8,977 nt of DNA. Source: Actinomycetota bacterium. Its GTDB lineage: Bacteria > Actinomycetota > Actinomycetes > S36-B12 > CAIYMF01. The stretch lies in assembly GCA_009699025.1 (NCBI GenBank), contig WLOZ01000056.1:1-8977 (forward strand), given 5' to 3'. The position numbers were made by a program, and so were the translations under genes. Positions 1 to 5,937 of this stretch are shown in pieces. Position 1 is the first letter of the stretch; every line of letters begins with the position of its first letter. Below the pieces are notes generated by a model. It did not search any database and had not been told where the DNA came from. It worked only from the letters and a program-made list of their open reading frames with translations.

Positions 1-405
1 CGCCCGAGGCACCGAGGTGCTGCCGTCGTCGTGCCGGGTCATGGGCGCGATGCGGTACGGCTCGGTGTAGATGCCGGGAAGCGCCTTTGACTGCTTGAGG
101 CCCGACATGCCGGGGGCGGGGGTGAGGGCGGCGAGGTTCACGATTGCGCTCGCTCCGATGCGCGCTGCCGCCACCGGCGCGTAGAGACCAGCCAGCGAGT
201 GGGGCACGAGCACGAGGTCGTCACCCGATTGCCCGCGCACCGCCTCGGCGATGACCTCGGCGTGACGCTCTGCGCCGGCGTCAGGCTCGCCAGAGGGGAG
301 GTCGAGTGCGATCGAGTCGAAGCCGAGCGAGGTGAGCTCAGCGCGCATCGGCTCCCAGCACCAGCCGCCGTGCCAGGCGCCGTGGAGAAGAACGAAGGTT
401 GTCAT
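1..405 (-). CDS. Alpha/beta hydrolase, N-terminal part (runs off the left edge)
   Basis: The minus strand reads from an ATG at 405 down to base 1 without a stop, giving 135 residues of an alpha/beta-hydrolase-fold protein. The start MTTFVLLHGAWHGGWCW carries the oxyanion-hole HG (residues 8-9) after the first strand. The nucleophile elbow is LVPHSLAGL, with the presumed catalytic Ser at about residue 70. The acid and His of the triad would lie beyond the window. The elbow is P-H-S-L-A rather than the usual G-x-S-x-G, which is a mild oddity. A weak AGGA lies about 8 bases before the ATG. The family covers esterases, lactonases and C-C bond hydrolases, and the substrate cannot be told. The gene points the same way as the oxidoreductase fragment 62 bases upstream of it, so the two may once have been co-transcribed. 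Confidence 0.85.
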   Translation of the reverse strand, partial: MTTFVLLHGAWHGGWCWEPMRAELTSLGFDSIALDLPSGEPDAGAERHAEVIAEAVRGQSGDDLVLVPHSLAGLYAPVAAARIGASAIVNLAALTPAPGMSGLKQSKALPGIYTEPYRIAPMTRHDDGSTSVPRA

Positions 406-466
406 GGGCCAATCCTGCAGCAGGGAAGGCGGCGCGCCGTCAGCGACACCAAGGCCGTCGCGATTA

Positions 467-775
467 CTAGCCCTGCTCGGCCAGTTGCGCCTCGAGGTCG
501 CCGAGCACCCGGTAGCAGTTGAGCACGCTGCTGACGCTCGAGTTGGGCTCGCGGCCCTCGCGAATGGCTGCCACGAACTCGCGGTCCTGCAGCTCGATGC
601 CATTGGTCGACACGTCCACGGCCGACACGTCGATGGGTTCCTCGCGGCCGGTGACCAGGTCGTCGTAGCGGGCAATGTAGGTGCCGCTGTCGCAGATGTA
701 TCGGAAGGTGGTGCCGAGCGGGCCGTCGTTGTTGAAGCTCAGCGACGGCACCGCCTCGACTTTCCCGATCTGCGC
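467..775 (-). pseudogene. C-terminal fragment of a Gfo/Idh/MocA-type oxidoreductase
   Basis: About 100 residues are readable on the minus strand, ending at a TAG at 467-469. They resemble the C-terminal half of Gfo/Idh/MocA NAD(P)-dependent sugar or inositol dehydrogenases: a beta-strand stretch (SLSFNNDGPLGTTFRYICD), then GTYIARYDDL, then the closing helix region (ELQDREFVAAIREGREPN and SVLNCYRVLGDLEAQL). The family normally has 330-400 residues with an N-terminal Rossmann domain carrying GxGxxG. None of that domain, nor the central catalytic Lys region, is present here. The open frame runs up to a GTG at 802, but the part beyond about 775 is the antisense of the neighbouring pobA remnant, so that GTG is not a true start. 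The family assignment comes from recall of typical C-terminal sequences. The truncation is seen directly. Deletion rather than misassembly is an inference. Confidence 0.7.
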
Positions 776-1215
776 GGCGAGTCGGTGTGGGCCTACGGGC
801 AAACCGAGCTGACCCGCGACCTCTTCGCCTCGCGCCTCGCCACGGACAGCAGATCCACTTCGAGGCCAGCGACGTGCGCATTGTCGACGCCGACTCCGAC
901 CGGCCTCGCATCACGTTGCACGACAGCGACGACCTGCTGAACCGCTACTCCGACGATGCGTTGCAGAGGGTGTGGCAGTCGACCTACTTCTCGTGGTGGA
1001 TGACGAGCATGCTGCACACCCCTCCGGCGAACGACCCCGACGCCGAGTTCCTACGGCAGATGCAACTCACCCAGCTGCGCTACGTGACCGGGTCGCGCGC
1101 GGCGATGGAGACCGTGGCCGAGAACTACACCGGAAAGTCCATGGACGGCATTGAGGGTCTGCTCGCGCGAAAGCTGGCGCGTCAGGGCAGGCCCGGGGCT
1201 AGGCGAGGCAGGTGA
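767..1215 (+). pseudogene. pobA: Remnant of 4-hydroxybenzoate 3-monooxygenase (PobA-like), frameshifted and internally deleted
   Basis: PobA is a FAD-dependent, NADPH-using monooxygenase of about 394 residues that converts 4-hydroxybenzoate to protocatechuate. Three pieces are recognisable. First, at about 767-841, GESVWAYGQTELTRDLFAS matches the region of PobA around residues 95-115. Second, one frame over, QQIHFEASDVRIVDAD at about 846-924 continues it. Third, LLNRYSDDALQRVW, FSWWMTSMLH and ETVAENYTG (934 to about 1150) match the extreme C-terminus. The first frame joins the second if one C is restored in the CC run at 840-841. Between pieces two and three about 190 residues are missing, in frame, including the GD motif region that binds FAD. 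The N-terminal GxGxxG is also gone. The final frame ends at a TGA at 1213-1215, overlapping the convergent MBL gene by 17 bases. No working enzyme could be made. Confidence 0.8.
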
Positions 1216-2140
1216 GCGGCCTGCCTCCGTTGTACTCGACCATGTCGGCGAACACCGTGTCGATCGAGAGCGGGCTGCCGAGCGGCTTGCCGTCGAGTTC
1301 GGCGTAGGCGCGATGCAGGTTGCCGACGATGCGCTCATTGTCAGAAAGGTCGGCAAAATCTCCGAGGTCGAGTGACAGGCCGACCTCGAGCGGGGACAGT
1401 CCCGCCTCGTGCCCCTGCCCCGCGGCATCCTGCACGAAGGCGAGGTAGGCGTCGACGCTCTCGATGAGTGCGGCGGTCGCGATCGGACCGTGGCCGGGCA
1501 CGATGGTCTCGGCCTCCAGTTCGCGCAGTCGCTGGAGAGCTTCCCGAGCACCAGCGATGGAGCCCTGCACCAGGAACGGAGTTCCGCCGTTAAACAGCAG
1601 GTCGCCACAGAACACCACCCTGTGCTCGGGGATCCACACGATCGAGTCGTTAGTCGTGTGAGCAGGGGTTCCGACGTAGCGAACCTCGCACTCGAGGTCG
1701 TCGACGTAGACGCGCACGCTCTCATCGAACGTGAGGAACGGGGGTGCCAATTCGACGGCTCCCCACTCGACCTCGGTGAACACGGGAGCCGAGCGCGGAG
1801 TGCCAAACGCCGCGATGGCTTCGCGCATCTTCGAGTGGCCCACGATGGTGGCACCCGTGAACAGGAAGTTGCCGAACGTGTGGTCGCCATGGTGGTGCGT
1901 GTTGATGAGGGTACGAACCGGTTGGTCGCTGATGTGCCCGATGGTGGCGAGAAGTGCCTCGGTGCGTGCGACGGTGGCGCAGGCGTCGATGGCGATCACG
2001 CCGCGTGACCCGACCATGAAGCCGGTGTTGTTGATCCACCATGTTCCGTCGTTCTGGATGTAGGCGTAAATGCCATCGGCCACCTCAGTTGCTTCGGTGG
2101 GCGAAGGCAGTGGTCCGTGATCGTGGCCGTGGCCTGACAT
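1199..2140 (-). CDS. MBL-fold metallo-hydrolase
   Basis: This is a complete 313-residue metallo-beta-lactamase-fold hydrolase. The metal-site motifs are all present: HHHGDH at residues 82-87, His161 in GTPAHTTND, Asp180 in FCGDLLFNGG and His217 in VPGHG. These should bind a two-metal centre that activates water. The start chosen is the ATG at 2140 because GAGGAG sits 5 bases ahead of it; the frame stays open to 2278 but that extension overlaps the upstream gene. The N-terminus is His-rich (MSGHGHDHG), followed by TEVADGIYAYIQ, the usual first strand. There is no signal peptide, so it is likely cytoplasmic. It lies 41 bases downstream of the VOC dioxygenase gene on the same strand, probably as an operon. 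Its role may be hydrolysis of a ring-cleavage product or thioester, but that is inference; the family also includes glyoxalase II-like and lactonase members. Confidence 0.9.
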   Translation of the reverse strand: MSGHGHDHGPLPSPTEATEVADGIYAYIQNDGTWWINNTGFMVGSRGVIAIDACATVARTEALLATIGHISDQPVRTLINTHHHGDHTFGNFLFTGATIVGHSKMREAIAAFGTPRSAPVFTEVEWGAVELAPPFLTFDESVRVYVDDLECEVRYVGTPAHTTNDSIVWIPEHRVVFCGDLLFNGGTPFLVQGSIAGAREALQRLRELEAETIVPGHGPIATAALIESVDAYLAFVQDAAGQGHEAGLSPLEVGLSLDLGDFADLSDNERIVGNLHRAYAELDGKPLGSPLSIDTVFADMVEYNGGRPLTCLA

Positions 2141-2181
2141 GTAACTCCTCGTAGGTGGTCTGTCGTCGGTGTGAAGTGGAA

Positions 2182-2597
2182 TTAGATCGGTGAACTCTGC
2201 CACACGCCTGGGATGAGGTGCTCGGTGATGTTGTTCGCGGTGCCCCGGCGGTCGGACTGCTCGCGCGTGGACTCCCACGCCCTCGGCTGCCAGGCGTCTT
2301 CGTCGACGATGAGATCGAGTTCAGTCGTGTACTCGATCACGTTTCCGCTGACATCGTTGAAGTAGGAGAACGTGTTGTCGCCAGCCCCATGACGGCCAGG
2401 CCCCCACAGCAGCGTGTGTCCGGCGCGAATCATGCGACCGTTGCCCCGCATGTACTCGTCGATGCCACGCATCTCGAAGGAGACATGGGCACCAATCCCC
2501 AGGTGGTTCCGTAGAACTCGGCGGCCTCAGCGTAGTTCAGATCGGCAAGGCCAACGTGGCGCAGATGAGTGATGGGAGGCTCGGTCGAGATGCTCAC
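2182..2597 (-). pseudogene. VOC-family / type I extradiol dioxygenase-like gene, internally deleted and out of frame
   Basis: The gene begins at a GTG at 2597, with GGAG six bases before it, and reads MSISTEPPITHLRHVGLADL then NYAEAAEFYGTTWGL, a typical first VOC module. This frame stops at 2430-2432. A second frame begins around 2510 and reads NHLGIGAHVSFEMRGIDEYM, WGPGRHGAGDNTFSYF and SGNVIEYTTELDL, ending at 2182. That is the C-terminal module of 2,3-dihydroxybiphenyl dioxygenase-like proteins, with the metal-binding His (GRHGAG) and Glu (NVIEYTTE). Such proteins have about 290-320 residues; here only about 138 codons are covered, so roughly 150-170 central residues, probably including the first metal His, are absent. 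The 416-base span is not a multiple of three, which confirms the frame break. It heads the likely operon with the MBL hydrolase. Confidence 0.75.
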
Positions 2598-2825
2598 AGC
2601 TCACTCCGATCAGGTCTGAGCCCGCAGCGGTGTGGGCCCCCTTCACGCTACGAGCACGGTGCGCTTGGCGGAACCCCACATGTGTGATGCAAGGCATCAC
2701 CCGGGCCGATGGAGCAGGCATCGAGGGGTATCGAGAGGCGAGGTCGGGCATAGTTCCTTCATGAACCCCTGAGCGATTCACCGCATCGAGGGTTGCTTAC
2801 TGGCCCACCCACCAAGGAGACCCTG
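2598..2825. promoter_or_regulatory. Divergent control region between the dioxygenase and SnoaL-like genes
   Basis: These 228 bases separate the starts of two divergent genes and hold no convincing coding sequence. The clearest signal is the 17-bp palindrome at 2684-2700, listed separately. An AAGGAGA Shine-Dalgarno sequence at 2814-2820 serves the plus-strand gene and GGAG at 2604-2607 (minus-strand reading) serves the GTG at 2597. I could not pick out confident -35/-10 pairs on either strand. Confidence 0.6.
2684..2700. promoter_or_regulatory. Perfect 17-bp palindrome, probable operator
   Basis: GTGATGC-AAG-GCATCAC is a perfect inverted repeat with 7-bp arms and a 3-base centre. It lies 87 bases upstream of the GTG at 2597 on one side and 126 bases upstream of the ATG at 2826 on the other, where a dimeric repressor or activator of both divergent genes would bind. 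The spacing and size would suit an IclR- or GntR-type dimer, but no regulator gene is in the window and the protein is unknown. Confidence 0.55.
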
Positions 2826-3317
2826 ATGACCGTGTCCCCGGACGACCTTGCCGCGCTTGCCACGCAGGTGCGCTACCTCATTGATCGTGCTGCGGTGAGC
2901 GACGCACTCATCGCCTTCGCCCACGCGGTCGACACACGCGACTGGGACGGTTACGCCGACCTCTACGAGCCGGAGGGGGTGCTGTCGCTGCCCTTCTCTG
3001 ACGCTGACGGCTCGCCCGGAGGCCATCGCGGACGTGCGGGAATCGCTGAGTACCTCAGCTCGCACCTGGGGGGCTTTGTCGGAACTCACCACATGAGCAC
3101 GAACCACGCGATCGAGGTCGACGGCGATGTTGCGCGCACGCGCTCGTACTGCCAGTGCATCCATCGTCTGTCGAACGACGACCCAGGACATGTGTGGGAG
3201 ATCGGCGGCTGGTACGACTGCGAGCTGGTGCGGCGGCCGGACCTCACGTGGGGCTTTCGCACGGTTCGGCTCTCGATGACGTGGCAAAACGAGTCACCGC
3301 CCATCTCAGAACCCTGA
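2826..3317 (+). CDS. SnoaL-like / NTF2-like fold protein
   Basis: This is a complete 163-residue protein with a start ATG at 2826 preceded by AAGGAGA five bases away. The early helix region AVSDALIAFAHAVDTRDWDGY followed by ADLYEPEGVLSLPF is typical of the SnoaL_4 group of the NTF2-like superfamily (small cone-shaped alpha+beta barrels). So are the later HHMSTNHAIEVDGDVARTRSY and the closing strands (GGWYDCELVRR, WGFRTVRL). Members include polyketide cyclases, scytalone dehydratase-like enzymes and ring-hydroxylating dioxygenase small subunits, and many are uncharacterised. A frequent pattern is an isomerase or dehydratase acting within a catabolic or steroid cluster. Length is normal and nothing is missing. 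It is the first gene of the plus-strand group that continues with the dienelactone-hydrolase remnant and the hydroxyacyl-CoA dehydrogenase. The substrate is unknown. Confidence 0.8.
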   Translation: MTVSPDDLAALATQVRYLIDRAAVSDALIAFAHAVDTRDWDGYADLYEPEGVLSLPFSDADGSPGGHRGRAGIAEYLSSHLGGFVGTHHMSTNHAIEVDGDVARTRSYCQCIHRLSNDDPGHVWEIGGWYDCELVRRPDLTWGFRTVRLSMTWQNESPPISEP

Positions 3318-3345
3318 CCGAAGCACTCGTGGCCGGATTGGGTAG

Positions 3346-3747
3346 CTCATTTCGGGAGGTAATCGGGCTCGGCCCGTAGGCGTGGGAGCATCAGCCATGC
3401 TCGATCTCGCGATGGTCCGTCCCGACGGCAGCATGCCCGTGCACGCCGCCTCTCCCGAGTACAAGCCGCTTGCCTTCTACCCGGTGAGCATCGGAAACTA
3501 CTGGGAGGAGGCCGGCCCGCCGCGGGTTCCGCTGCTCACCTTCTTCGGAGCCAATGACCAGTTTCTCGGCGAGCGTGAACTCGAGTGGCTCGCGGGGCTC
3601 GACGCCGATCTGGAGGTACCGATGAGTGTGCACATCTATCGGGACACGGGTCACGCCTTCTTCAACGATGCGCGGCCCGAGCTCTACCGCGCCGAGACCG
3701 CCGCCGATGCGTGGTTGCGCACCCTCGACTTTCTCGCGAGCGCGTGA
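3346..3747 (+). pseudogene. C-terminal fragment of a dienelactone hydrolase family protein
   Basis: The open frame follows a TAG at 3343-3345 and ends at a TGA at 3745-3747. From the GTG at 3382 it gives 121 residues. The C-terminal half of a dienelactone-hydrolase-type alpha/beta hydrolase is plain: GNYWEEAGPPRVPLLTFFGAND with the likely catalytic Asp, and VHIYRDTGHAFFND with the catalytic His. Family members have about 230-260 residues. The first half, including the nucleophile Cys or Ser elbow, is missing; recognisable sequence begins near GASAMLDLAMVRPDG, just after where the elbow should be. A good ribosome-binding sequence, GGGAGGT (3354-3360), has no ATG, GTG or TTG at the usual distance. 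It is therefore probably the relic of the original start region, or of a different junction. The 3' end overlaps the next gene by GTGA, so translation through this remnant may still matter. Confidence 0.7.
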
Positions 3748-4604
3748 GCACGGCACTGCCGTCGCGGTGTGGCGTCGTGGGCGGTGGGCGCATGGGCTCG
3801 GGCATCGCCCACGCCCTGCTGGTGGCGGGCAGCGAGGTCACTCTCGTGGAGTCTGGAGCCGATACGGCTGAGGCGGCACGGCAGCGAGTGACTGATGCAG
3901 TGCGGGAGTCAGAGGCGAGGGCCCTGCTGTCGGAGGCGGTGGAGACTGTTCTGAGCCGGCTGAGAGTCGTCGAGCAATTCGAGGCCCTCGCGGCGAGTGG
4001 GCTGGTGATCGAGGCCGTTCCTGAGGACCTTGCCCTCAAGATCGACGTCGTGCGAGCCATTGAGGCAGTGGTCTCGGCCGACGCCGTGATCGCGACCAAC
4101 ACCAGCAGCCTGCCGGTGAGCGACATTGCAAGCGCTAGCGAACGACCCGAGCGTGTGATCGGCCTGCACTTCTTCAACCCGGTGCCTGCCAGTGTGCTCG
4201 TCGAGATTGTGGTGGCCGACCAGATGGCGTCAGGCTTGGTCGACGTCGCCCGCGGCTGGGTGGTGGCTCTGGGAAAGACTCCCATCGTGGTGCGCGACTC
4301 GCCCGGCTTTGCCAGCAGCAGGTTGGGGGTGGTCCTGGGGCTGGAGGCCATCCGCATGCTCGAGGAGGGCGTTGCCTCAGCCGACGACATCGATACCGCC
4401 ATGGCCCTGGGCTACAGGCATCCGGTCGGGCCGCTGCGACTCACCGACATCGTCGGACTCGACGTGAGGCTCGACATCGCCCGTCACCTCGAACTGACCC
4501 TGGGCCCGAGGTTCGCACCGCCCGCACTGCTGATCGACAAGGTGAAACGCGGTGAACTCGGCCGCAAGTCAGGGCAGGGCTTCTACTCGTGGCACGCGTC
4601 GTGA
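3744..4604 (+). CDS. 3-hydroxyacyl-CoA dehydrogenase family protein
   Basis: This is a complete 286-residue NAD-dependent dehydrogenase of the short FadB2/PaaH type, which oxidises 3-hydroxyacyl-CoA to 3-ketoacyl-CoA in beta-oxidation or phenylacetate-type pathways. The Rossmann motif is GGGRMG at residues 13-18, with Glu36 at the end of strand 2 favouring NAD over NADP. NTSSL (119-123), HFFNPVP with His142, and Glu154 in LVEIV correspond to the Ser, His and Glu of the active site. The position of the family's conserved Asn (GFxxNRL) is Ser192 in PGFASSRL. The C-terminal helical domain is complete (YRHPVGPLRLTDIVGLDV, RKSGQGFYSW). The GTG start at 3744 overlaps the preceding stop as GTGA, giving translational coupling. 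Earlier in-frame starts lie inside the preceding gene and were rejected. Exact substrate chain length cannot be read from sequence. Confidence 0.9.
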   Translation: MSTALPSRCGVVGGGRMGSGIAHALLVAGSEVTLVESGADTAEAARQRVTDAVRESEARALLSEAVETVLSRLRVVEQFEALAASGLVIEAVPEDLALKIDVVRAIEAVVSADAVIATNTSSLPVSDIASASERPERVIGLHFFNPVPASVLVEIVVADQMASGLVDVARGWVVALGKTPIVVRDSPGFASSRLGVVLGLEAIRMLEEGVASADDIDTAMALGYRHPVGPLRLTDIVGLDVRLDIARHLELTLGPRFAPPALLIDKVKRGELGRKSGQGFYSWHAS

Positions 4605-4629
4605 CGAGGTGCCGATCGCGAACGGCTGG

Positions 4630-5586
4630 TTAGGGAACGAGCACGAGGCGGGCGCGGCGTCCGCTTTCGGCCATGCGGGCCCACGCGAGGTGGGCGTCGG
4701 CGAGCGGAACCCGCTCAACGTCAACCGTGAGTTTGCCCGTGGCGACGAGCCCCAACAACTCGGTGAGCACCTCGCGCTGCTGCTCCCAGGTGAGGCTCAG
4801 GGTGGTGAAGCCCAGCACCTCGAGCGACCTGCTGCGCAGCAGTGCTGAGGGCACCGCGATCAGGGGGCCCGCGGATTCGCCGAGGTTCACCAGTCGGCCA
4901 CCCGGTGCCATGGCGCGCAGGGCCGCCGCTGCAGGCACCCCCGCGATCGGGTCGAGCACGAGGTGCGCGCCGCCCTCAGCAGCAGCGATGAGATCGGCGG
5001 CGATGGAGTCGACATCGCCGCTCGAGGCATCGACGGTGTCGTGTGCACCGAGTTCGCGCGCCCGGCTGAGCGCCTGCTCGCCCCGGGCTACTGCGATGAC
5101 GCGCGCACCCGCGGCTGCGGCGAGCTGTACACCGATCTTCCCCACCACCCCCGACGCTCCGAGCACGATCACGGTCTGGCCCTGAGCAAGGCCCCCGCGG
5201 CGAAGCGCACCCGCGGCGGCGACACCTGAGTTTCCAAGAGGCGCTGCCACCGCGTCGTCGATATCGGGAGAGTCGGGGATGTCGATGGTGCGGGTGGGAT
5301 CGACGAGGCAGAGCTCAGCCATGCTGCCGTCGCCGGGGGCCATTCCGGCACTCGTGGCGAAGAAAACCCGGCGGCCGTCGGGCATGACGCCGATTCCCTG
5401 AAGGCCCGGCACGTAGGGGCAGGCGGGAACCCCGAGGTAGGTCTGGCCCGACGCGATCAGCAGGTCGATCGGGGCGATGGGAGCGGCGGTGACCCTGACG
5501 ATGATGCGACCCTCGGTCGGCGTGGGGTCGGGGTGCTCGACACACCGAGGGATGTCACCCGGGGTGGTGAGGACGGCGGCGCGCAT
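4630..5586 (-). CDS. Quinone-oxidoreductase-like zinc-free MDR dehydrogenase
   Basis: This is a complete 318-residue medium-chain dehydrogenase/reductase. The N-terminal GroES-like domain (about 1-115) includes EGRIIVRVTAAPIAPIDLL and SGQTYLG. The nucleotide-binding domain carries VLGASGVVGKIGVQLA, with the glycine motif at 143-149, followed by ARVIAVARGEQ. The usual Cys/His ligands for catalytic zinc and the four-Cys structural zinc lobe are absent, as in quinone oxidoreductase and enoyl reductase members, which use NADPH to reduce a C=C bond or quinone. The ATG at 5586 is preceded by AGGGAG about 6 bases away. It converges on the hydroxyacyl-CoA dehydrogenase gene, with only 25 bases between the stops and no evident hairpin. 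Its true substrate is unknown; reduction of an unsaturated pathway intermediate is a guess from context. Confidence 0.85.
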   Translation of the reverse strand: MRAAVLTTPGDIPRCVEHPDPTPTEGRIIVRVTAAPIAPIDLLIASGQTYLGVPACPYVPGLQGIGVMPDGRRVFFATSAGMAPGDGSMAELCLVDPTRTIDIPDSPDIDDAVAAPLGNSGVAAAGALRRGGLAQGQTVIVLGASGVVGKIGVQLAAAAGARVIAVARGEQALSRARELGAHDTVDASSGDVDSIAADLIAAAEGGAHLVLDPIAGVPAAAALRAMAPGGRLVNLGESAGPLIAVPSALLRSRSLEVLGFTTLSLTWEQQREVLTELLGLVATGKLTVDVERVPLADAHLAWARMAESGRRARLVLVP

Positions 5587-5823
5587 GGCTACTCCCTGGC
5601 GATCGTCGGGGCGGGTACGGTCTCGAGCATCCCACCCACGGCACTCTCTGCGCCGGTAGAGAGGTCAAGCGACAGCGACCGATATCGATTCTGCGCCTCG
5701 TGGCCAGGTCAGGTGGCGGGCCGGTGGCGAGCGACCCCTCACCGGGGGCCGAGGGCCGTCTGGTGGTCGCGGTCGAGGCAGCTCGTGAGATGAACCACCC
5801 GCTGCCCGCACCTCGTCGTTGGC
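5587..5823. other. Intergenic stretch with no recognised gene
   Basis: About 240 bases upstream of the minus-strand MDR gene. Short open frames here lack family resemblance and convincing starts. The stretch should hold the MDR promoter. One inverted repeat (5644-5663) is listed separately, and GATATC-centred palindromic bases (ATCGATATCGGT on the minus strand) lie near 5680. The rest may be debris of the acyl-CoA dehydrogenase whose tail lies just downstream, but I could not read any more of that protein in it. Confidence 0.5.
5644..5663. promoter_or_regulatory. Inverted repeat CTCTCT-N8-AGAGAG upstream of the MDR gene
   Basis: Six-base perfect arms flank the eight-base spacer gcgccggt, 58 bases upstream of the ATG at 5586. 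On the minus strand a TTGACC (possible -35 hexamer) abuts and partly overlaps the repeat. The arrangement could be a repressor site, but the arms are short and simple and may be chance. Confidence 0.25.
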
Positions 5824-5898
5824 TCGCGAGTGCACACCATCTACGGTGGCACCACCGAGATGATGAAGGAGATCGTGGGCCGCGACCTCCTCGGTTGA
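5824..5898 (+). pseudogene. C-terminal tail of an acyl-CoA dehydrogenase
   Basis: The frame reading SRVHTIYGGTTEMMKEIVG, then RDLLG and a TGA at 5896-5898, matches the very conserved end of acyl-CoA dehydrogenases (IYGGTTEIMKEIIGR), where the Gly-Gly-Thr loop contacts FAD. Family members have about 380 residues; only about 25 are present, and an in-frame TGA lies at 5791-5793. No start or upstream domain is visible. The fragment ends 39 bases before the exporter gene. It is short, but the motif is distinctive. Confidence 0.7.
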
Positions 5899-5937
5899 GA
5901 CTCTTCTTCGCTCGGACGACGATGGGGTGAGTGCTGC

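Noticed and set aside
1051..2008. Long open frames on both strands inside the MBL hydrolase gene (1051-1890 minus, 1409-2008 plus)
   Set aside because: They lie in alternative frames of a gene with clear motifs; their translations are Arg/Ser/Thr-rich with no family resemblance, the usual effect of high GC.
2709..2753. Tiny frame starting at the ATG at 2709 and ending in TAG
   Set aside because: Fourteen codons without a ribosome-binding site and with no sign of an attenuator or leader structure.
2718..2792. Direct repeat GCATCGAGGG at 2718-2727 and 2783-2792 in the divergent control region
   Set aside because: Ten bases of common high-GC composition, 65 bases apart, not centred on any promoter element; could easily be chance.
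3662..4402. 246-codon minus-strand frame opposite the hydroxyacyl-CoA dehydrogenase
   Set aside because: Ser/Thr/Arg-rich antisense shadow of a well-supported gene; no recognisable domain or ribosome-binding site.
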